This document shows positions 7,289 through 14,110 of a DNA stretch of 36,653 bases, in pieces. Location of the stretch: positions 1 to 36,653 of the forward strand of contig CAJULY010000023.1 in the NCBI GenBank assembly GCA_910587185.1. The letters are read 5' to 3'. The DNA is from an uncultured Muribaculaceae bacterium. Its GTDB lineage: Bacteria > Bacteroidota > Bacteroidia > Bacteroidales > Muribaculaceae. How positions within the stretch are numbered: position 1 is the stretch's first letter; each line of letters begins with the position of its first letter. The notes beneath the pieces were generated by a model. It was not told the DNA's origin, did no database searches, and saw only the letters and a program-made list of their open reading frames with translations. The position numbers and the translations under genes were made by a program.

Positions 7289-9580
7289 ATGAAAAATCTC
7301 CTGATTATAGCCGTGACCATGCTGATCTCAGTGCAGCTTTCGGCAAAAACCATTTCCGGAAGAGTTCTTTCGGAAAAAGACTCCACGGAAGTGACCGGTG
7401 CTGTCTGCCAGATACTTGCCGGCGAACGAAATCTCGCTGGAACAACCTCCGATGCCGAAGGTCGGTTCTCGATAACAACGGATTTCCGAGGGAAGCTGAC
7501 CCTTTCCATATCGATGGCCGGCTTTACCCCGACTGAAATCCTCATAGAGGACGGAAAGAAAAACGTGGATCTCGGCACGGTATATCTCGCCGGCGCCATA
7601 ACGCTCGACGGGGTAACGGTTACGGCAAGTTCCGTATTTCAGTCACAGGGTAAAACAATCGTCTATCCCTCATCGGCCGACGTGAAGGCCTCCTCAACCG
7701 CTCTGTCGCTTTTTCAGAAGCTGCCTCTCGCGGGACTCGAGGCAAACCCGATAAACCGCACTCTCAGCATCGACGGCGCCTCCCCGATGATTCTCATCAA
7801 CGGTGTTCCCTCCTCGATTGCCGACGTCCACGCGCTGCAACCCAAGGAGATAGAACGCATAGAGTACTCGCGTATGACTCCGGCGCGCTACGCCGACCGA
7901 GGGGTGACGGGTCTCATAAACATCACTCTGAAAAAGCGCAACGACGGCGGACGCATCTATGCGTGGGGCCGCAGCGCGCTCAACACGGCTTTCATGGACG
8001 CGAACATCAATGCCTCATATCATCAGGGACCCTCGCAGTTCTCGCTCTACTACAATCCCTCGTGGCGCAACTATCAGAAAGTCTATGACTTCACCGAGCA
8101 GTCATACGTGGGCAACGATTTCCGCGTTGACATAGAGAGCCGTGACCGCAACCCGTTCAACTATTTCATGAACATAGGGCGTTTCAAATATAATTTCAGC
8201 CCCAGCACCCGCACTCTCTTCTCGGCCACGTTCAACCTCAGCAGCACAACGTCGAAAGGGCGCAGCTACGGTTCGGTCAACGATACCTATATGGGCGACT
8301 ACACTTTCGACAACGCCAACAGCGACAATCCCCTGAGCCCTTCGCTCGACCTATTCCTGCGCCATGACTTCAACGACCGCAGTTCGCTGGAGGTGCAGAT
8401 GGTGGGGACTCTCAGTTCAAGCGATTACCGGCGCAACAACATCTATTCATTCGCCGACGGCACCTCCGATTCCTACGTCATGGACGTCAACAGCCGGCGC
8501 CGCTCGCTCATCTCGGAGATAAGCTACATCCATAACTTCAGCGACCGCACTTCGCTTTCGGCCGGATTCCAGAACACGCTTTCCCACAGCCGCAACACCT
8601 ATCTGACCTCAGACTACCGCCCTGTCCTGACCGAGAACAACAACTACGTCTATGCGCGCCTCGGACAGCAGTTCGGCCCGGTCTATCTCTCGGCCTCGAC
8701 AGGCCTGAAGATGTTCTGGGTGGAGAACGACGACAACAAGCGCCATTTCGTCCGCAATCTGAGCCAGATCCAGGGACAATGGAATGTCAACAGCTCATGG
8801 ACTCTGAGCGCAGCGTTCAGCTACTCGCCCTCCATCCCGTCGCTCGCCTCTCTGACCGATTACATGCAGCAGACTTCGCCCTATCTCTTTTCCAACGGAA
8901 ACCCTAACCTGAAGGTAGCCGAATATTTCACCTATCAGTTCATGCCTTTCTACCGCTACAAAAAATTCTCCACCTCCCTTCTGCTGACCTACACCGATGT
9001 AAAGAATTATGTCATCAGCGACATGATCTATATGGGCGACGAGAAATTCCTCTCGCAGTCTGTCAACTCACGCAAACGCCGTTACTATGACGGGACTCTC
9101 AATCTGCGCGTGAGCGATCTCGCCGGCTTCGGCGCAAGCCTTAACCTGGATCTCGAACATTACTATAACGCAGGCGACGGCTGGAGTCACCACCTGACCT
9201 CATTAAGCGGACGCATCAGCCTCTGGTGGAACAAAGGGCCATACACCATCTCCTACTGGCGCAAACTCCCCGGAAAATATCTGAGCGGCCACGATGTGGG
9301 CAAGGAAGAGAACGGAGACCGGCTGTCATTTGAATACAGCCCCAACAAACACTGGACCGTCGGAGCTTCCTGGATGTATATGTTCGATTCGAAAGGCACC
9401 AGATATCCCTCATGGAACTATTCGGCTGTCAATCCGTCGGCACGCGACCGCTTCATCCGCAACAACGGCAACATGATAGTCCTGAGTCTGACCTACAATG
9501 CCGATTTCGGATCTATATTCCGCTCGGGACGGCGCTCGCTGAACAACTCAGACAGAGGTTCCTCCCTCCTCCAGATGTAA
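7289..9580 (+). CDS. TonB-linked outer-membrane protein with carboxypeptidase-like regulatory domain and plug
   Basis: 763 residues. Signal peptide 1-19 (ending QLSA); a carboxypeptidase-D-regulatory-like domain at about 20-108 (TISGRVLSEKDS ... GTTSDAEGRFSI ... LGTVYL); a plug-like region at about 110-215 (LSIDGASPMILINGVPSS ... VTGLINITLKKR); the rest is a large Tyr/Asn/Ser-rich beta-barrel. The order matches Bacteroidota outer-membrane beta-barrel family 3 proteins. The ligand cannot be told from sequence; no SusD partner is nearby, so a glycan-uptake role is not supported. It is a single gene, divergent from the tRNA, and ends at a strong terminator. Confidence 0.85.
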   Translation: MKNLLIIAVTMLISVQLSAKTISGRVLSEKDSTEVTGAVCQILAGERNLAGTTSDAEGRFSITTDFRGKLTLSISMAGFTPTEILIEDGKKNVDLGTVYLAGAITLDGVTVTASSVFQSQGKTIVYPSSADVKASSTALSLFQKLPLAGLEANPINRTLSIDGASPMILINGVPSSIADVHALQPKEIERIEYSRMTPARYADRGVTGLINITLKKRNDGGRIYAWGRSALNTAFMDANINASYHQGPSQFSLYYNPSWRNYQKVYDFTEQSYVGNDFRVDIESRDRNPFNYFMNIGRFKYNFSPSTRTLFSATFNLSSTTSKGRSYGSVNDTYMGDYTFDNANSDNPLSPSLDLFLRHDFNDRSSLEVQMVGTLSSSDYRRNNIYSFADGTSDSYVMDVNSRRRSLISEISYIHNFSDRTSLSAGFQNTLSHSRNTYLTSDYRPVLTENNNYVYARLGQQFGPVYLSASTGLKMFWVENDDNKRHFVRNLSQIQGQWNVNSSWTLSAAFSYSPSIPSLASLTDYMQQTSPYLFSNGNPNLKVAEYFTYQFMPFYRYKKFSTSLLLTYTDVKNYVISDMIYMGDEKFLSQSVNSRKRRYYDGTLNLRVSDLAGFGASLNLDLEHYYNAGDGWSHHLTSLSGRISLWWNKGPYTISYWRKLPGKYLSGHDVGKEENGDRLSFEYSPNKHWTVGASWMYMFDSKGTRYPSWNYSAVNPSARDRFIRNNGNMIVLSLTYNADFGSIFRSGRRSLNNSDRGSSLLQM

Positions 9581-9616
9581 CCGGAGAAGAGAGGAAAAGC
9601 ATACGTCGGCCTTACG

Positions 9617-9654
9617 AGGGGGTGTCGGGATTACCTGACACCCTCCGCTTTTTT
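9617..9654 (+). terminator. Terminator of the TonB-linked gene, lying over the 3' end of the convergent PspC gene
   Basis: GGGTGTC (9620-9626) pairs with GACACCC (9637-9643), extended by G-T and G-C, followed by CCGC and six T (9649-9654). The T-tract is on the plus strand only. The stop codon of the opposite gene (9631-9633) lies in the loop. Confidence 0.65.
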
Positions 9655-11307
9655 CAGTTCGAACGAGCTGGCCGAAAGCCATGTGCCGTCCCAGACTACA
9701 GAAGGCGAACAGTTTGTGACGCCGTATGTCAGCACACTGTCGGGGCCTACCGTCACGTTTGAGACCGTCACGCGCGACCATCCGCGGCCTTCGCCGCCAT
9801 CGGTGTCGGCAATGCGTTTCATGCGCTGGTAAAGCGCTGATGTATGGGCCGTATCGGCTTCGACGAATCTGGACGCCTCCTCCCACACTTCACCTCCATG
9901 CGATCCGTAGGACGGGATGGGCGCCGAGAAGCGTTCGCCCCGGCCATTCGTGGCAAATATTTCCGCTCCGTTGCCGTTTGTGCGGCCGTAGGCACTCAGA
10001 GTATAAAGCCCCGGAGCCACCTTGACCTGACGGACAACCTCATATTCCATCTCGCCGGAACTGTTGCTTCCCTCAAGATAGTGTCGTCCGTGAATTCCGG
10101 TGAAATCCTCGCCATAGCTGCTGAACGACGAAACGTTGCTGTCGCGCACAATTTTCCAGCCGTTTCTTTTGAGATATTCGACCGACTGCTCTTTTCTCTG
10201 TTCTTTCTGCTGATCTCTCATATTCCGGAGAGCGATATTGAAAGCTGAATCTTCGCGGATCACGTTACCGATAAGCATTCCGAGGCAACCGGCTGAAAGA
10301 AAAAGAGAAACAGTCCACACTGTCAGACCCACTCCGCGGGTCCAGACTGGCATCCCCGGCTTTCTGCCGGCCATACGGATGAGAGCATAGACAAGAAAAT
10401 AGATGGAGACGAGCAGGAAGATCGAACCGCATATATAGAGTCCCCACATAGGAAGCGGAGGAAGAGCCGTGTGCAAGTCGATCACACCGTTTTCAATATC
10501 CAGCACTTGATAGACAAACGAGCCGGGAGAGATTGCGGCCCAGGCCATCATTACTGTCATCCACAGGAAAAGCCCCGCGAAAAACAATATCGCCCCTGCG
10601 CCGCAGACAAAAAGCATCCCTTTGAAAAGGGCGCAGAACAGCTGGAGCAGACTGTTGAGAAACGAATAACTGTTATGGGACTGAGGGACCGACTTGTCAT
10701 TGATTATCTCGTCGCCGAGACTCTCCATATTGACCGGTTCTCCCTTCATCTCCAGCCGCTCGGCCGGAGTAACGGCCGCCGGAATGAGGATCCATAAGAC
10801 TACATATACGGCGACTACCGCTCCCCAGCTTGCAAAAGCCAGAACGACAGCCAGCAGACGCAACCAGAGAGGATCAACTCCGAGATACTGGCCTAATCCG
10901 GTGAGAACGCCGCCAAGCATCTTGTGATCAACGTCGCGATATAATTTCTTTTTACCTCCCGGAGACTTCATGCATCCCGGAGAATAGGGTGGCGGCGGAC
11001 ACGCGTGGTGGCTTTCGCCATCAGCCGAAGAAAATTCATCGTCCTGGCGGCACATATCGTCGGGCGTCCCTATGCGCTGGATTATCGACTGGACATCCTC
11101 TATTGAGATTACGTTTCCGTCAGCTTCGCGTTTTTCGTCCATCAGCTCGGCGACCCGCGCCTCTATATCGTCGGCCACCTCACTGCCGTCGGGCTGTTTC
11201 GAGAAGAAGGCCCGTATGTTTGAGAGATATTGGTTCAGCAGTTCGTAAGCATCCTCATCGATGTTATAAAGCGAACCGTAAAGATTGACTGTTATGTTGC
11301 GTTTCAT
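9631..11307 (-). CDS. PspC-domain membrane protein
   Basis: 558 residues. Residues 1-90 form the conserved cytoplasmic segment seen in Bacteroidales PspC proteins (MKRNITVNLYGSLYNID ... IIQRIGTPDDM), followed by a Pro/Gly linker and the PspC domain at 119-178 (KKLYRDVDHKMLGGVLTGLGQYLG, then a hydrophobic span ending ILIPAA). More spans follow at about 225-255 and 285-350, and a soluble C-terminal domain of about 190 residues. PspC proteins act in envelope-stress sensing in Proteobacteria; in Bacteroidota the role is little known. The gene starts 21 bases after a PadR regulator, a recurring pair in this group, so the regulator probably controls it. Confidence 0.85.
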   Translation of the reverse strand: MKRNITVNLYGSLYNIDEDAYELLNQYLSNIRAFFSKQPDGSEVADDIEARVAELMDEKREADGNVISIEDVQSIIQRIGTPDDMCRQDDEFSSADGESHHACPPPPYSPGCMKSPGGKKKLYRDVDHKMLGGVLTGLGQYLGVDPLWLRLLAVVLAFASWGAVVAVYVVLWILIPAAVTPAERLEMKGEPVNMESLGDEIINDKSVPQSHNSYSFLNSLLQLFCALFKGMLFVCGAGAILFFAGLFLWMTVMMAWAAISPGSFVYQVLDIENGVIDLHTALPPLPMWGLYICGSIFLLVSIYFLVYALIRMAGRKPGMPVWTRGVGLTVWTVSLFLSAGCLGMLIGNVIREDSAFNIALRNMRDQQKEQRKEQSVEYLKRNGWKIVRDSNVSSFSSYGEDFTGIHGRHYLEGSNSSGEMEYEVVRQVKVAPGLYTLSAYGRTNGNGAEIFATNGRGERFSAPIPSYGSHGGEVWEEASRFVEADTAHTSALYQRMKRIADTDGGEGRGWSRVTVSNVTVGPDSVLTYGVTNCSPSVVWDGTWLSASSFELKKAEGVR

Positions 11308-11328
11308 TGTTTCCGTTTTTTTGAGAGA

Positions 11329-11652
11329 TTACGATTTGATAAGATTGACCGTGTGGGCCAGTTCATTCCAGGCGGAATCGAGCTGCATCAGGAATTCCTC
11401 TCCGCTGTCGGTCAGAGAATAGTACTTCCGAGGAGGGCCCTGAGTGGATTCACGCCACTCGTAGCAGAGCAGTCCGTCGTTCTTGAGTCGCGTCAGCAGG
11501 GGGTAAAGCGTCCCTTCCACCACAATCAGCCGCGCCTCCTTCAGTTGCGTTATGATGTCGGAAGCGTAGCATGCTTCCTTGCGCAGAAGAAGCATCACGC
11601 AATACTCCAGCATCCCTTTCCGCATCTGGCTCTTGGCGTTGTCAACGTTCAT
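11329..11652 (-). CDS. PadR-family transcriptional regulator
   Basis: 107 residues with the PadR winged helix: QMRKGMLEYCVMLLL, the helix YASDIITQLKEARLIVVEGTLYPLLTRLKNDGLL, and the wing YEWRESTQGPPRKYYSLTDSGEEFL. Short C-terminal helix (class 2 size). PadR proteins are usually repressors, often of their own operon. It is the first gene of an operon with the PspC gene, and a palindrome sits on the -33 region of its promoter (11713-11731), which fits autorepression. Confidence 0.9.
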   Translation of the reverse strand: MNVDNAKSQMRKGMLEYCVMLLLRKEACYASDIITQLKEARLIVVEGTLYPLLTRLKNDGLLCYEWRESTQGPPRKYYSLTDSGEEFLMQLDSAWNELAHTVNLIKS

Positions 11653-11691
11653 TTTCCATTGATTTTTACAGGTTGTTTAATAATGACACGG

Positions 11692-11731
11692 CAAAGGTAT
11701 GCATAATTATTATACTATGCAATACATAGTA
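11692..11731 (-). promoter_or_regulatory. padR-pspC promoter with candidate PadR operator on the -33 box
   Basis: Minus strand TACCTTTG (11699-11692) matches the TAnnTTTG -7 element, and ATTG (11723-11720) lies 20 bases upstream as -33. The -33 box sits in the middle of a perfect inverted repeat, TACTATG-N5-CATAGTA (11713-11731). Bound there, a dimer would block the sigma factor. Transcript start predicted near 11685. Confidence 0.6.
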
Positions 11732-11790
11732 CCTTATTTCTTTTCATTTTTTATTTGCGCCTGCTTAAAAAGAGTAGTCTGATTTGACAA

Positions 11791-12143
11791 ATTAGGCGAA
11801 TTAGTGCGGTTGAGTTAAGGGAAAGAGCTTGATGAACAAGTCCGAAGGACGTGCTACGTCGTAACCGTGCATGGAGCGCAGCGGAGTGCACGGACAAAGA
11901 CGGCCCAATACCCTCGGCGTCCCGGAGGGATGCCTCAGTGGTTGATGCTATGTCCTGTACCACAGAATCGTCCCTCCGCGACTCAATTATTATGTATCAT
12001 GTCTATCCGACCACTCCGCTTCGCTCCATGGCCGGTTACTTTCAGCACGCCCTGACGGGCTCCGATGGGAAAACATAACATAGATTTCTTGCCTCAACCG
12101 CATTGATTGGGCGAATTAGACGAATTAATGCAGTTGAGTTAAG
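11791..12143. repeat. REP/BIME-like nested palindromic element
   Basis: About 350 bp without a credible gene. A 23-base sequence at 11797-11819 recurs directly at 12121-12143 (2 mismatches) and inverted near 12091-12110. Further in, 11865-11893 (CCGTGCA...TGCACGG hairpin) is an inverted near-copy of 12007-12035 (shared core CATGGAGCG(C/A)AGCGGAGTG). A tight hairpin GCGTCCC-GGA-GGGATGC (11917-11933) faces CCCTCCGCGAC near 11980. Nested hairpins built on GTCCC/GGGAC are typical of extragenic palindromic repeats. No RAYT transposase is seen in the window. Confidence 0.5.
12088..12120 (+). repeat. 33-bp direct repeat, left copy, bounding the ATPase region
   Basis: It matches 13907-13939 with two mismatches (31 of 33), starting CTT(G/A)CCTCAACCGCAT. 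The two copies enclose the XRE remnant and the ATPase gene, 1.8 kb apart. Confidence 0.65.
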
Positions 12144-12340
12144 ATAATCTATGTCTGGCGGAAACACTCAAGGAGGAACGCCTCAAAGCCGGGCTGACAC
12201 AACAACAGCTTGCCGAGCGTATCGGCCCGAAGAAAACCTATATTTCCCGTCTGGAAAACGGCAAAGCAGATGTCCAGCTCAACACCCTCTTCCGGATCTT
12301 CGAGGGGCTTGGCCGGCGGATATCTCTCACTATCCTATAA
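12143..12340 (+). pseudogene. Remnant of an XRE-family (HigA-like) helix-turn-helix regulator
   Basis: In frame from 12143 to the TAA at 12338-12340 the translation contains LAETLKEERLKAG, then LTQQQLAERIGPKKTYISRLENGKADV and LNTLFRIFEGLGRRISLTIL: a full XRE helix-turn-helix with its C-terminal helix. No start codon is available; a stop lies three bases before the open stretch and the normal N-terminal 30-40 residues are missing. The 5' end coincides with the end of a palindromic repeat, so the gene was probably cut by that repeat. The family is typical of antitoxins, but no toxin gene is adjacent. Confidence 0.65.
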
Positions 12341-12375
12341 GGGCAATTGCAGCCTTAACCGTCGAAACACTTCTA

Positions 12376-12464
12376 TTTAGTGGAGTTTGAAAGTCTAAAA
12401 TCTTCGATTTAGTGGAGTTTAAGAGCCTAAAATTTGCGATTTAGTGGAGTTTAGTGTATCTTTA
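12376..12464 (+). promoter_or_regulatory. Promoter of the ATPase gene with three 32-bp-spaced repeats
   Basis: TTTAGTGGAGTTT occurs at 12376, 12408 and 12440, exactly 32 bases apart, with related sequence between (TCTAAAATCTTCGA / CCTAAAATTTGCGA). The third copy lies in the spacer of a likely promoter: TTTG (12433-12436), 20 bases, TATCTTTA (12457-12464). The regular phasing of three helical turns suggests operator sites bound by an oligomeric regulator. Start codon at 12484, preceded by AGGAAG. Confidence 0.55.
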
Positions 12465-12483
12465 CGCTTAAAATCAGGAAGAA

Positions 12484-13773
12484 ATGGACAAACAGAGATT
12501 ATTACAGGTTCTGCTTGATCAGCAGGAGGAACTGGACTCATTGATAAGTGACGATTATGTGCAGCGACCAGAGGCGAAACAATTTGAATTCAACAGCAAA
12601 TTGGCGCAGGTAGTGATTGGTGTCCGTCGTAGCGGAAAATCAACATTATGCCACATGGCGCTTCGAAATAAAGGTGTGAAATATGGCTATGTGAATTTTG
12701 ATGATGACCGGCTCTACAAACTCGCGGTAGATGACCTTAATGATATATTGGAGACTCTGTATATAATATACGGCACAGATGTAAAATATCTTTTCTTTGA
12801 CGAAATACAGAATGTCGATGGCTGGCATCTGTTTGTCAACCGTCTTCTGAGGCTTGGATTGCATGTTTTTGTAACAGGATCGAACGCCAAACTGCTTAGT
12901 ACGGAACTGGCCACACATCTTACCGGCCGGTATAACGAAATTCGACTTTATCCATTTTCTTTCAGTGAATACTGTAAAGCGCGGCATGTGGTGACCGATA
13001 AAGCGACCACAAAAAATATTGCGGCGCAACAGGCAGCTCTGTATGAATACCTTATGGAAGGCGGTTTCCCGGAATTGGACGGCATATCCAATCGTCATGC
13101 GTATGTTGAAGGAATTGTGAATACAATAATCACCAAGGACATCAAGACCCGTTTCAAGCTGCGAAATGAGGAAGGCATCAAGGTTTTGGCCAATCATTTC
13201 ATCAATAATGTCGGGCAGTTGACCAATGTAAAAGATATAACCGAGAACCTTGGTATCGGTACAGCGAAGACAGTCCGTAATTACATGGATTATCTCACGC
13301 AAGCGTTTCTGATTCTGCCGATAAGTAAATTCTCATATAAGAGCAGCGTGCGTATTCGCGGTGATAAAGTTTATATAATAGACACAGGATTGATGACCTA
13401 TCGCCATAACTCGTTGTCATCGGAGAATCTAGGGTGGCGTTTGGAGAATGTAGTAATGACGGAATTGCTTCGTCGCACCAATCCATCGTATCAGGACATA
13501 TATTACTATCGCCCCGGTTCGACATCACGCGAGGTGGATTTTGTCGTTACCGACCACTCGAAGCCAATGGAGTTAATACAGGTTTCGTTTGACATCAGCA
13601 ATCCCAAAACATTAAGGCGCGAGTTGATGGCTCTCGCTGATGCCTCTCGGAAATTACACTGCGATAACCTGACACTTGTCACCATGTCACAGACACGCAC
13701 CGAGAAACTGGACGGTGTCAAGATCAACGTAATCTCCGCCCGTGAATGGCTCCTTAACGCCCCAGCATACTGA
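12484..13773 (+). CDS. AAA ATPase of the AAA_14/DUF4143 family
   Basis: 429 residues. Walker A GVRRSGKS (46-53), Walker B YLFFDEIQN (about 102-110), sensor-like VFVTGSNAKLLS, then LTGRYNEIRLYPFSFSEY, a hallmark of this family. The C-terminal half holds the DUF4143 region with a winged-helix-like section and an EVDFVV...ELIQVSFD stretch that resembles a nuclease-like fold. These ATPases are abundant in Bacteroidales, often near mobile or defence loci; their role is unknown. It is a single gene with its own promoter, preceded by a broken XRE gene and bracketed by 33-bp direct repeats, so it looks like a recently acquired cassette between the PadR operon and mutS. Confidence 0.88.
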   Translation: MDKQRLLQVLLDQQEELDSLISDDYVQRPEAKQFEFNSKLAQVVIGVRRSGKSTLCHMALRNKGVKYGYVNFDDDRLYKLAVDDLNDILETLYIIYGTDVKYLFFDEIQNVDGWHLFVNRLLRLGLHVFVTGSNAKLLSTELATHLTGRYNEIRLYPFSFSEYCKARHVVTDKATTKNIAAQQAALYEYLMEGGFPELDGISNRHAYVEGIVNTIITKDIKTRFKLRNEEGIKVLANHFINNVGQLTNVKDITENLGIGTAKTVRNYMDYLTQAFLILPISKFSYKSSVRIRGDKVYIIDTGLMTYRHNSLSSENLGWRLENVVMTELLRRTNPSYQDIYYYRPGSTSREVDFVVTDHSKPMELIQVSFDISNPKTLRRELMALADASRKLHCDNLTLVTMSQTRTEKLDGVKINVISAREWLLNAPAY

Positions 13774-14080
13774 TCTACAAAGAAAAAGCAACGCAAATGC
13801 GCAAGCGGGAGCAACAAAACCAACCCAATACCTACTCATAAGGAATCAGAATGGTAGATGTAGCCAGAGTAAACTTGGTTCCGGGGGAAAACAGAATTTG
13901 ATTATTCTTACCTCAACCGCATGGATTGGGCGAATTAGAGGAGCTGAGACTCACAATCATTTAATTAAATTCCTTGATTCACCCGCAAGAATTAGTCTTG
14001 TTAATGCATCATTTCTTTCCTTCCAACTCATGGGAATGTCAAATACGGAAGCGGATAGGGTTATTTTCGGGGAAATTTTG
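13774..14080. other. Intergenic region between the ATPase gene and mutS
   Basis: No gene seen. It contains the right 33-bp direct repeat (13907-13939) and a small hairpin (caaga-attag-tcttg, about 13987-14001), and ends at the mutS -7 element. The frames crossing it have no protein-like signal. Confidence 0.4.
13907..13939 (+). repeat. 33-bp direct repeat, right copy
   Basis: It matches 12088-12120 at 31 of 33 positions in the same orientation; with that copy it bounds the XRE remnant and ATPase gene. Confidence 0.65.
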
Positions 14081-14088
14081 TAACTTTG
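14081..14088 (+). promoter_or_regulatory. -7 element of the mutS promoter
   Basis: TAACTTTG fits TAnnTTTG exactly and puts the transcript start about 17 bases before the mutS ATG. No clear TTTG is seen 19-20 bases upstream. Confidence 0.45.
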
Positions 14089-14110
14089 TCAGGTTTTTGA
14101 TAAAGATAGA

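Noticed and set aside
11751..11963. 70-codon frame left of the XRE remnant
   Set aside because: It reads through the palindromic repeat element; its residues reflect the hairpin DNA rather than a protein.
12376..12452. CRISPR-like array upstream of the ATPase
   Set aside because: Only three short repeats, and the intervening sequences are similar to each other rather than unique spacers; no cas genes. Better read as promoter repeats.
13742..14083. 113-codon plus-strand frame over the ATPase end and the spacer before mutS
   Set aside because: It overlaps the ATPase stop and runs through the 33-bp repeat and the mutS -7 element; no recognisable features.
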